Shown: piece after piece, positions 1-10,853 of the stretch | Layout of the letters: the number at the start of each line of letters is the position of its first letter | Position numbering within the stretch: the first letter of the stretch is position 1 | Source: Nematostella vectensis | Lineage: Eukaryota > Cnidaria > Anthozoa > Actiniaria > Edwardsiidae | NCBI RefSeq assembly: GCF_932526225.1 | Contig: NC_064042.1 | Coordinates: 11,419,040-11,483,039, forward strand | Direction of reading: 5' to 3' | Length of the DNA: 64,000 bases | The notes under the pieces: model-generated | Databases searched by the model: none | Told to the model about the DNA's origin: nothing | What the model saw: the letters and a program-made list of their open reading frames with translations, nothing else | Position numbers and translations under genes: made by a program

Positions 1-2333
1 GAATAGTCAAAATATAAAATAATTATGCTACATTTTTATCACCATTTATCATTGTCATCTTCCCTCTTAAACAAAATACTTAAATAATGATCAAAATACT
101 TGACATTTTTGTTTATCTTCGTAATCCAGCTTACGCTGTGATAATAAAAAGCAGCCATGCAAAGAAACAAGAGTTTTGTTATTTCTTCAGGCGAAATTTG
201 CGGCCTGGTGCCAGTAACCCCGCCGCCATGTCGGTTAAGAGATAAACGGAGCAGGTCTTTCCATTAGAAGGTATTCACACGATTCTCACAAAATAATTTA
301 GTTATTGCTGAATGGAAATTTTTACGTAATTTGGTTCAGTCGTTTATGCTCTAATGCACTTTTCCATATCTTTTGATTCTCTTTGAATCAAAACGTCTAA
401 CATCTAATACATTTTTCAACCCTGGGGCTATTTCAAAAAAGATCATTACAAAACGCGATAAACGCATTTAACTCTTTGCTGCTGATCGTCAACAATTAAA
501 CGTGTCGTATTTCTTTAGTACTTCCTAATAAAGCAAAATAGAAAAAGTAAAAAAAATAATAATAATGCTTTCTGTCTGTTTATGTCTCCAAATTGTTATT
601 GACTGATTTCCCCTCGCTGTACAATAAATGAACCGTATTGTTTTCATTGTAGTTTTATTATTGTTATTCTTAAACCTGCTTTTCAATTAATGACCCAAAT
701 TTGCAAATTCAAACTGCCTTACAACAAAAACAAGCCAAAGAGGGAAAAATACTTGTAGAATACGCACAAAACTTGGCAAAAAAGGATTATAAGATAAGAT
801 GCATCCGTGTTATCTAGCAGTTTTGACACCCCTTTGTTGGTAAAAAGCGGTTGCTAGCGTTCGCCAAAACCTTTCTCACTATGATAATAACAATCGAGAA
901 CTTTTAAAAGGAAATGATATTGGGTTAACATTTCGTTTGTAAAAGAAACACTTCATATAAGCTGAACTCTCAACAGCATTTTTTGAAAAGGAAAAAAGAA
1001 ATGCGCACTTTTAAAAATGCTGAAATTTTATAATTACTTGATAAAATATCGATCAACATTCACTCAATATTTACTTTCACAATTCTATTTTCTTTCAAGT
1101 GTTATCCCCAGTAAGGTGTTTTAGAGCACAAAGCTTCAAGGACGAATACATACAGACTTGTTCAAAAAATACTCTCTTTTATTTGATAATAAGTAATACC
1201 TCTTAAAGTGAAACCCAGAGTAAAACTATCGAGTGTTTGTCTCAAATAGTCATAATACAAGCAAAACGTTGAAACAATAAATAGTTTTGATCAAGTTAGT
1301 ACTTTCGAATAGTCATCAAATAAAGTCTAATGCTTTGTATTCTGCACAATTGAAATGACTTTCTGCATAAAACGCGCACATAAAAGTATATGACACTTTC
1401 ATTTTGTAAGTCGTGGCCCTTCAATCGTCTCTTCTTTAGATATCAAAAGCGGAATAAAAAAAAGATTTGTATTGATTGATTCCCGCTGGGTTCTTCCCGG
1501 CTTCAATTTAATTTTTCCAGTCTTAAAATAACCCCGGTTTTGAAACCTGAAAAAAAATTATTTACCCGTAACATCGAAAAGTGAAACAGATTTCACTTTT
1601 CACATTAAGTGGCGTTTTTCTGCTTGTTTTTTCATTCATCTAGAAATAATCTCCTGAATTATTTTATACATTTCTGTCAAAACAGCTAAATTAATACATC
1701 CAGCTTGGTTAAAATATTGTGAAATAATTATGCCTAAGTCCTGTAATATTACTAATAAGACGTTGTAACCCCCGATAATTGGAAAGGTTCACGTAAAAAG
1801 CGTTTTCTTTACGAAGGTTAGCCACATCACAGTATATGTAATCACTCCTTTAAGGGAGTTGCTAAATTACACCTGATTTAAACCTATTGCCTTAGTTTCA
1901 ATACTTTATTATCCCATTCAATAAAATTGTGGTTTTCTGTCAAAACTCGAAAACTAGACGTCTCCGAATCTATTGTCGAAGGATCTGTGAGTGTTTACCT
2001 TCCTGGCAAAACAGATGTGTACCAAACTGTTTTTTTCAGCTTGTACAATCAATCAAGAGTAAACAACAGAAAAATTTCCAATTAACCTACAAACGGACAA
2101 CAATGTCGCATCGTTAACGTGGTATTTTGTAAAACAATATCTCTCTTTAAAAGCGCTCAATTGGAGGATCATCCATAGCGCATGCTTAGGGCTGGAAGCC
2201 ATTTGGCGGATGATTGGCAGGTGTATCAGTCATTACATTGGTTACTGAACGACACACGGCCCGTACTTAACAGCCCTTGATGATTCAGTGGAGTCAAATG
2301 TTTAGAGAACTTGTTTGATCAGCGCTAAGCAGC
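1..2333. other. Non-coding, upstream of the SNAG zinc-finger gene
   Basis: AT-rich sequence without a recognisable exon, RNA gene or repeat family. The last 200 bases before the SNAG start codon should contain the promoter: there are ATTGG (inverted CCAAT) strings and a CAGGTG E-box at 2218-2223, about 110 bases upstream of the ATG. CAGGTG is a known Snail-family target, but this protein does not have Snail's finger set, so no autoregulation is claimed. No TATA box was identified. Confidence 0.4.
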
Positions 2334-5300
2334 ATGCCTCGGTCGTTTTTGGTAAAAAAGTCAAGTACCGTGGCTATTCCTCCCAGCAGGACGCCACCAG
2401 GTAAGCTATCCATTCTCTACTTTTATAATTGGAAAAGAAATCACAGCCGTTTTTTCAAAATTCACATCGAACTTAGACAATTTCACCATTTTCCTTGGCT
2501 GGGTCACAGGACTCGTATTATCTGGCTTGTCTCGCAACAATCTAACCACTTCTTCCTGTTATTCAAGGTTTACTGTTGTAATTTCCGGGGTATTAAGTAC
2601 GCGACTACAATGCAACCCGCTGGGGAAAAGAAATAACACGGGCGATTAATTGCATCCGTAAAAGTACGCATCTCTTTCTCAATTTCATTCCCATTGATAA
2701 AACCAACTTCTTTTTATAAATTGAGAAATGGTGTGAATCTCCTTTCGGTAAAGCGTTTCATATTGGGATGAGGTTTTCCCTAATTGTGCCTTAAATAAAC
2801 CTGTACGTTGACGATGCGCAGATTTGTGTCCTTGAGATGAGTATTTTTAAGAGAGTGCGGGTACAATCAAAAGACTCTATCGTATATTGGGCCGCGCTTT
2901 CGCCACATTGTAACTAGTCTTTTTTCACGCGGTTTGGTTTGGTGTTATAGGCTTTTTACTGCTAAACAACTGCACTGCGACGGTGTTACGCTCTAACACA
3001 AGTCCTGTTAAAACTGTAAATTGACTTTATGGGAATCAGACTAAAGTTCCTGCACAAACGTCTAACGCAGACGCAAACAAAAATGTTCTGGAACTCTTAT
3101 CAAATCTTTTTAACGCAATAACCTTCATAAATTGAGAAAGCGACCTACAATTTTCACATGTCTTCCTCTCTAGAAACAGGTGACAACAACTAGCAAGGCC
3201 TTAGAAAATAGCACTTAATTATTGATATCGTCTTATCCTTCTTGAAAAGCTCTCCCAAATGAAGACACAGGTCTCAAGTAACTGTGTTACCTTCTTAACA
3301 CAAAGCTTATTGAGCCGGAAATAGTAAACCACTCAACACGCACTGTTCCCACATTGTACCCTCGATAGCGGGGCTGTGCCCAGTTGAATGTAATGGTTTC
3401 CCGCTGTGTCCAAAGTACTTTCGGTCTTAGTAGTTTATCTGTAATATTTTATAGACTTGTCAATATTTGAAAAACGATTATCCAAACTAACCATCGCAGT
3501 TTCACGGTACATTAATAAATCCCATTCAGTAGTTATTGTAGAATTCTCCATTTAAAAAAAAAAAAAAACTTGTTTTATAGAGCATTGGTTCGCTCCTTCT
3601 CTATGGAAAAAAGTATTATTTCAATAACACGACTTCTCTATAATCATTGCGTTTTGCTGTAAGGTAGAAGAAGTTTCTAGACTATCCTATTGCTTTAGAT
3701 TCTACTTTGAAATATTTGTTTAGAATGGTATTGTGGCACAAATGTATTTGCAACAAACCCTCTAGAAATTTAGCAGGTTTTTATCAAAATGTGATTTGAG
3801 AGAACACCCCTCGCGGTTGTCCTAGACTTCAAGAAAGCCCAGATTTATCACACCCCGCAGAGTTTCAATAAATCATGCAGCTTTAGACCTTTTTGAATAC
3901 CGTTTAACTAGTTAGGGCCGACCTTTATCTTATGAGTCAAAAAGCGAAATGCTCACAAGTTATACACGGTGGCAAATAGTGAAAACTACACAATCAACAC
4001 TAGGTCTGCTAACTAACGCATATAAGCGTTTGCGCGCCTAACCCTGTACCATTTGAAAAAATAGAAGCGCTCCTGCTTCTTTGAGCTTACAAAATCAACC
4101 AGCTCCTTAGGGCCTTTATAGAGACCCTATGATCTCCTAGACATAAAAACAGCAGGTTAAACTTTGACACAAAAAGCTTAATAGCCATGCGCCTCTTGGC
4201 CGGTTCAACAGTAGGTTTTCTTATTAATGCACGGGGCTCCTCCAGAAAATCTGTAAGAGGATATTCTAAGTATGAGAGACTCGTTAGTAATTCGAAGGGA
4301 TTTCTTTTGGTTAATGACTTGTTATTGTTAAAACGCCTTTCCGCCCATAGTTAGTGTTTTCTTACATTCTAGAGAACAAGTAGTTATTCCTCAATTCATA
4401 TCAAATCACGCGCACTGTAGATATTAAATTTTGTAAAATCAAAAAAGATATCTGTGACTATATAAAATTCGGTTTTAATTCGTTACTCTTTCATAAAGTG
4501 TTCCCAGCTGTTTTAAGGTCTTGAGACTTTTAGACATTGAAAGTGTGGAAGAAGGCGTTCCCTAATTGCTCTAACACCATACACAAGGCTGACAGCGACA
4601 ATTCATTACACAGGAGTGTTAGGACTTCCTTCAGGCAGGCGCGGGGTTAATATCTCAGATAACAGCCAAATGGGATACATGTAATAGTAACATTGCTTTC
4701 AGCGATCCAGACGATTCAGTCGCTACCTAAGGCAAGTCATGTTGGTACTCTTAAAAGGTTAATACTTGAGTGGAATAGAGCAAGGCTCAGTGAGAAATCC
4801 CCCGAGCTATATTTGTTTTATTAGTAGATGTAGGAGTTTACACTCCCAATTATGATTTCTCGTAATTGCCGGATTGGTTTGCGTAATGATCACACTAATG
4901 AAGTTGGATAAAAGCTCAGGCATTCAATGTACAACACAGCGCCTCTTAACGAGAGGCTTCTTTATACAAGTGAATAGAGCCTTTGATTGAAGGGTTGCGG
5001 GGTTTTTTGTCTGCGCATAAAACCGTTTATCCCCACCTTTATGCATTAAGTATTTCCTTTATTTGAGAGCTTCTCAACACAATTGCCATGCCTTGTATTA
5101 AGCGTCAAGTCTTGGCTGGGATTCAAGCCAAACGACCATTCATAAAAAAAACACCTATTGTCGTTCATTACAAATACCAGCTAGCCTCTTGAATAAGCAC
5201 AGCAACCAGCTAACGCCAAGCATGGCAAAAACTCAGCCTTTCACATGCAATAGCTTTGCATTAGTAGTTTCTATGTGGGTGAAGCGCTGGCGTGCATTTA

Positions 5301-8300
5301 TTCGGGTGTTATCAGGAACGAAAAAACCTGTACAAACTACAAACGTTTCAACTATTTACACTTTTTCCAGTGCCAAATCCTCCTTGTTGTGTATAGAAAT
5401 CTTCATATTTAAAACCTCGCCTCGCTCTGTCTGAAATATTTTTTATAGATTCTAATTGTTCCACAAGATTAGTAATCTAATATGTATCGTATAATACCAC
5501 ATTCACTTGTCATATCTTTTAAAATAATTTAGCAAGTGGGCTCGACCGGACTTTTGGTTTGCTTTTTAATAGCTGGTACTGAACATGGTGGCAAAAAGAC
5601 GAAGTACCAGACACTTCTTGGGTGAGACACGGATTGTGAGAACCCTCCCAAACTCTTTCTTTGTTCTCAATTTAAGCAAATTGATAAAAATGAAAACATA
5701 TCCACAATTTATAGCAAGATTGGATCGTACTGAAATACACTAACAATTGGCACTAGAATGATACATCTAAAAATATAGAAGGACCTTTAACACACATCCC
5801 AAACATTTTTCCTTTTCCTCGGCTTCAGCAAATTAATAAAAAACACATTACCAAAGCAGGTAGAAGTCGTTGAAGCAAGCTGACTTTGTTGGCTTTAGTT
5901 TGGATTTTAAGACTACTAACAAGAGAAACGCTCGGACCAATGGAAGGACAGCAAACAAACAGGAAACGATTCAATGATCATCTATGATGTTGTTCCACAA
6001 AGGGAACGCGCAGTTATTCCAGCTCGTCTAGGTGATAACATGTATGAGTCATAACACGAAGCAAAACAAGCTCCCACAGACCCTCTAGCACTATATCTAT
6101 TTATTTATTCACATTATTTTACAGGCTTCAGATTACGTATTTGTCGGCTCGTGTGCCCACAAGGCGTAGCTATAATAAGTCGGAGCGAAGCGTTTTTAAA
6201 ACAGGTTAACAGACAGCTTTGTGCAAAAAGGGCTGCAGCGGTTACAATTCAACCAGCCTCTCTTTTTACATTGCTACAATTAAACTTTTTAGTGCTTGTT
6301 CATAGTACTTTACACATGTTTTTGACTGCCTTCTGTTTCCTAATAAATATCTTTGTTTTTTGTGTATATGCGTGAAAGAAGAAATACAAAGAACAACACT
6401 TTGCAACGTCCCTTTGTATTTATATGCAGTTAGTTGCTTTCAGACAAAAACAAGTTTGCTAGGATCCCAGTGAAACTAAGACCCCAGTTAGGGTCTTTCC
6501 ACGTTTTGTTGATGGTTACAATAGCGCAATATTCCATCATTACTGCGATTCCTACGAATTTAAAGTTTCGAATGCGAGACCATCATTCACGTTAGAGAAA
6601 GATCGGCTGTTTGCGATATCTTCCCTTTGGGGGAGGGGGTATTCAAGGATTGTCTGTCTTGTTTTACGGTTCTTCGCTGTGGGCGGGCAATTGCTTACAT
6701 GAATAAACTGGACTCGGCAAATTATAAATGCGTGTCCTTTTGAAGTCTGGGTAGATAATCGCCGCACAAAATTCTTTAAAAATTCGTGTCCATTCGAACC
6801 AGCTCAACTGCAAGTTTTAAGTACACTGCAATTACCAAAGGTAAATATAGGTACGCTAAGCCCACAGGCCCAACCAGTCTTTGTTCGCTTTATTTCAAGG
6901 GTTGTTATTTTAAAAAATAGGGACAAAAGCTTGGGTGCAGTGCAAGGCGTGAGCGCACGCCATTGTTCCATAGATGGGATTCTGTAGGGATTCCAGTAAA
7001 TAGAAAAACAAGTTGTTCATATAATAAACAGCGCAGCTACGTGCGAGCAGCCTGTTTTGCTATAAAGGTCGCCCAGTTACCATATACGTTTATGGGAACT
7101 GTTTGTATTTACAAGGCTGTCGCTTAAGTTGGAAAAGGATGTGTGGGAAAAGGGCTACGAAAAAATTCAGTCGTTCCGTAAATTTTAGTATTATTGTTAA
7201 AATAATTTTCCTACTGTGACCATTTTTATTCTTCTCTGAAGTAGACAACTGTAGTATCAAATCGCTTTAGTATTAAAACAGAAATAAGCCATATGCCGAG
7301 GAATCGCGGATTAGTTTTAGTCATATCGGCAGGCAACTGAAGATCTTACGATCGTTGGACATTGAGTTTTCGACATTCGTTTGAATTAGAGTCAGAATTA
7401 CTTTTCTTTGGTACTTTTGTACTTTTTTGCACTATGAATTGGGTTCTTTTCTTATTTGGTTCTGGACACGTCTATATTTGGGGCTTAGAAAAATTATGAT
7501 GGAACCTCGATCTCACTCGAGTGACAAAGTTGTAAAGGAAATAATTTCTCGTGTCTTTTAAATAAGCCCAGAATAATCTTTAACTAAAACCAAGAGGGTT
7601 TTTAAACCCTAGAAAAAGTTAATGTAACCAAGTTCCATTTTTTACCGAATTGTGACATGTGTTTCTTTTCTCCGATAGAAAGTAAGCGAAAGACTCCAAG
7701 ACCTGACGATCACCATGACGACATATTGTCATGGGAACCACTTGACATGTCGGAGTACGAGCATGAAATTGAGACTGCACACAATGTTGAAAAAGAGCTC
7801 AATACCTTGCTGATGCCACAACCGGCTGAACAAGTCCAACCCGTCAGACCAGCTCCAAGAAAGCCGGAAAAACTGGCTTTGGTGCAGCCTTTTTTCCTCC
7901 AGAAGACAGGTAAATCGTATGCGAATGAGCGACCTGATACTCGGGATCACGACAGCGAAGCGAAGAGCGCCGAAAAGCTATCCGAAAAGCCATTTAAGTG
8001 TAATGAATGCTCGGCGTCATTTATACGACGAAGCGAGCTGCAGCACCATTCGCTGATTCATGACACTGGGAAGCAATTCAAATGCTCACGTGACGCTGAA
8101 ATCAAGTCATTTCACGGCTACAGCCAAGAATACGAAAGGGCGCACCGGGAAGATGTAATTAAAACTGAGGGCAAGACCGCCACAGGGAACCCATTCAAGC
8201 CGTTTCATCGCTACAGCCGAGGGTACGGAGAAGTGCGCCTGGAAAATGTAATTAAAACTGAAAGCGATCCCGACACCACAGAGAAATCATTCAAGCCATT

Positions 8301-10373
8301 TCATCGCTACAGCCGAGGGTACGGAGAAGTGCACCGGGAAGATGTAATTAAAACCGAGGGCGAAACCGCCGCAGGGAACCCATTCAAATCATTTCACGGC
8401 TACACCCAAGGATGCAGAGAGATGCGCCGGGAGGATGACATGGAAACCGAGGGCGAGACTGTCACCGAGATCCCATTCAAGTGCACCCAGTGCTTTTTGA
8501 AATTCACCCGACATAGCGATTTGCAGAAACACCTAACACATGACCACGTGAACCCATTTAAGTGCCATAATTTCGATGTGGAAATGAGCGAGGAGGATTC
8601 AACGGATGGCGAACATGGCGAGAAGCCATTTAGGTGCACTCAGTGTGTGATGTCATTCACGCGTCCTAGCGACCTGCAACGTCATTTGCTAATCCATAGC
8701 AACAGCAAGCCATACAAGTGCAAGGAATGCGACCGAGAGTTCACGTGGTTTGGAAACTTCCAGAAACACATCCTATCACACATGAACAACACGTCGCCTA
8801 GCAACGCGTCATTCTCCGCCATGTTTACGATGCTGGCGCGCGAGCAAGTCAAGGATCTTTTTATCAAAGAGGGAGAGAAGTATAGATGTCGGCTCTGCAG
8901 CAAAGACTTCACGAGGCTCAGCGGACTAAAGACGCACATCCGTATGCACACTGGGGAGCGACCATATGTATGTGAGGTAAGACCGTAGAGCGTATGTATT
9001 TTGATGCACTGTCAACATTTTTTTAGATGAGATGCCATACACAAGTCCATGTGACGCAAACCCCTGTATTAGATGAGCAATGGAGTTCACGGTAATTTAA
9101 GCGCAAAAGCGAGGCATCGCTTTCTTGCAACCCAGCGCAGTCTTACTACTTCTTGCTCGTTTTACAAAAGCTTGATGGATGAATCTTGGCAAAGAGGGCT
9201 TGGAATGCGGTTATCTGGTTTCAAAAGTTTGCACAAAAGTGCAATACGGCCATAAACTTACACAGACCTGCTAAAGCCTACTTTCGCGCTCAAACTCCAC
9301 AGGGACCCCACAATCTGATAAATAACCTATTGTGGGTCCCCTCTTCATTCGATTCTCATCAGTACTCGATAGTCTCGCTACTACTCCTCTTGTTCTATTT
9401 TAAGACATTATTTCATGTTTTTTGTAGGTGTGCTCGTTTGCTTTCACCACTTCACGTGCTCTCAAAATGCACATGCGCCTGCACACCGGTGAGAAGCCAT
9501 ACAAATGTGAAGTGTGCGACCGCGCCTTCACCCGCCGAGACGAGATGCACACCCACATGTACATACACAAAGGTAAGGGCATCTACTAATTATATTCACG
9601 CGCGCCCACATGTACATACACAAAGGTAAGGGCATCTACTAATTATGATGATGATGATGACGATAATGTTGATCACACATGATTATGAAAGGGATGAATG
9701 AGATGATGATGATGATTATAATGATGTAAGAGAAGTACATCAAGATCATAATAATGTAGTAATCGCAGTAACGCCCGCAGTTTAATCAATGACGATGGTG
9801 ATGATAAAAGTCATCCATTATTGTGATTATGATGGATGATGAAAGTGATGATGATAATGCTGATGATAGTTTTGGGAAGGATACAAAAATCATATAATTT
9901 TAATTAGAAATATCAATAAAATATTTAAATAAAGCCAACGCGGGATGGTTCGCAGACTCTTAATTAATACTTTTCTCTTGATGGTTTTGCTAAAATTAAA
10001 CTAAGCCCGTATCTGTTCCATGTTAGGTGAAAAGCCATTCAAATGCACTCAGTGTCCCGCGTCGTTCATTCGCTACGGTCACCTCCAACGCCACCTACTG
10101 ATCCATAGCGACGACAAGCCATACAAGTGCAAGCTCTGCCCCAAGTCCTTCACGCAGTACCGCAACCTTCAAACACACATGTACAAACACACTGGTGAGC
10201 GGCCTTACAGATGCAAGTACTGCCCGAAGGGCTTCACCCAGTATGGCACGCTTCAGGCCCATGAGCGCACACATACAGGCGAGAAACCATTCAAGTGCAC
10301 CTTGTGTGACAAGGCATTTATTACGTCATCGCACCTGAGATGGCATGTCAAGACCCAACACCCAAAGGAATAA
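2334..10373 (+). CDS. SNAG-domain C2H2 zinc-finger transcription factor, four coding exons
   Basis: Probable nuclear transcriptional repressor. Proposed exons: 2334-2400, 7679-8976, 9428-9572, 10027-10373; 618 residues. Exon 1 starts MPRSFLVKK, the SNAG motif of Snail, Scratch and Gfi1 proteins, which in that family recruits LSD1/CoREST and must sit at the extreme N-terminus. It ends in phase 1 at CCACCAG|GTAAGC, and the exon 2 acceptor (pyrimidine-rich, ending GATAG at 7678) restores the frame exactly. Eleven C2H2 fingers start near residues 128, 289, 340, 368, 424, 452, 480, 508, 536, 564 and 592; the last seven form a nearly continuous array with TGEKP-type linkers. Between fingers 1 and 2 lie four degenerate ~31-residue repeats. 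An ATG at 7657 is in frame but lies inside the acceptor tract, so I do not use it. Finger organisation matches neither Snail (4-5) nor Gfi1 (6), so orthology is unassigned. The exon 1 link is inferred. Confidence 0.8.
2401..7678 (+). other. Intron 1 of the SNAG zinc-finger gene
   Basis: A 5.3-kb AT-rich stretch bounded by GTAAGC at 2401 and a T/C-rich acceptor ending AG at 7678. No conserved exon, RNA gene or repeat array was recognised; the short open frames (for example 5189-5434 and 6151-6375) have no recognisable protein features. Confidence 0.55.
8098..8475 (+). repeat. Coding tandem repeat with SUMO-like VIKTE motifs
   Basis: Four degenerate ~31-residue units in exon 2 of the zinc-finger gene share the pattern FHxYSxxY...EDVIKTEG...PFK. 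Units 1-3 carry I-K-T-E (lysines near residues 184, 215 and 247), which fits the SUMO acceptor consensus (hydrophobic-K-x-E). Unit 4 has METE instead and lacks the lysine. The paired zinc-binding Cys residues of a C2H2 finger are absent. Confidence 0.75.
9552..9647 (+). repeat. 53-bp tandem duplication spanning a splice donor
   Basis: About 42 bases starting CCCACATGTACATACACAAA at 9552 recur at 9605, including the exon 3 end and its AAAG|GTAAGG donor. The first donor (9573) keeps the zinc-finger frame into exon 4. Use of the second would add 53 bases and shift the frame. Confidence 0.85.
9645..9870 (+). repeat. Imperfect (GAT)n microsatellite
   Basis: Clusters of GAT/GATGAT units, interrupted, in the last intron of the SNAG zinc-finger gene. 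Confidence 0.8.
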
Positions 10374-10468
10374 GGAACCTAAGGGAAGGAAGAAGCTGTA
10401 GAAGGAAGTGGACCTAAGGGACTAAGATGAAAACAGGGACCTAAATGAAGCTGGAATGCAGCACCAGT

Positions 10469-10827
10469 AGGTCTAAGGGACCTATTAAGCCTTAGATGCA
10501 GCACTTATAGATCTAACGGACCTATTAAGCCTTAGATGAAGCACCCGTAGATCTAAGGGACCTATTAAGCATTAGATGCAGCACCCGTAGGTCTAAGGGA
10601 CCTATTAAGCCTTAGATGCAGCACCCGTAGATCTAAGGGACATATTAAGCCTTAGATGCAGCACCCGTAGATCTAAGGGACCTATTGAGCCTTAGATGCA
10701 GCACCCGTAGACCTAAGGGACCTATTAAGCCTTAGATGCAGAACCCGTAGATCTAAGGGACCTATTAAGCCTTAGATGCAGCACCCGTAAATCTAAGGGA
10801 CCTATTAAGCCTTAGATGCAGCACCTG
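10469..10827 (+). repeat. 40-bp minisatellite, about nine copies
   Basis: Near-identical 40-base units (core AAGGGACCTATTAAGCCTTA, then GATGCAGCACCCGTA) start about 95 bases after the zinc-finger stop codon. Decayed precursor-like copies of GACCTAAGGGA lie at 10378-10450. The array ends where the 3' tail of the non-LTR element begins, so it may be transcribed as 3' UTR. Confidence 0.9.
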
Positions 10828-10832
10828 TGGAA

Positions 10833-10853
10833 GTTATCTGTTATCTGTTATCT
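10833..10853 (-). repeat. 7-bp tandem repeat tail of the non-LTR element
   Basis: Three copies of GTTATCT on the + strand, directly beyond the C-terminal coding remnant of the LINE and abutting the 40-bp minisatellite. Confidence 0.7.

Noticed and set aside
2334-2636. A single-exon 100-codon protein
   Set aside because: Only the first 22 codons look coding; a GTAAGC donor follows, and the rest reads into intron. It is used as exon 1 of the SNAG gene.
7657-7678. ATG at 7657 as the zinc-finger start
   Set aside because: It sits inside a T/C-rich tract ending in AG. The upstream SNAG exon joins here in phase, so the ATG is more likely intronic.
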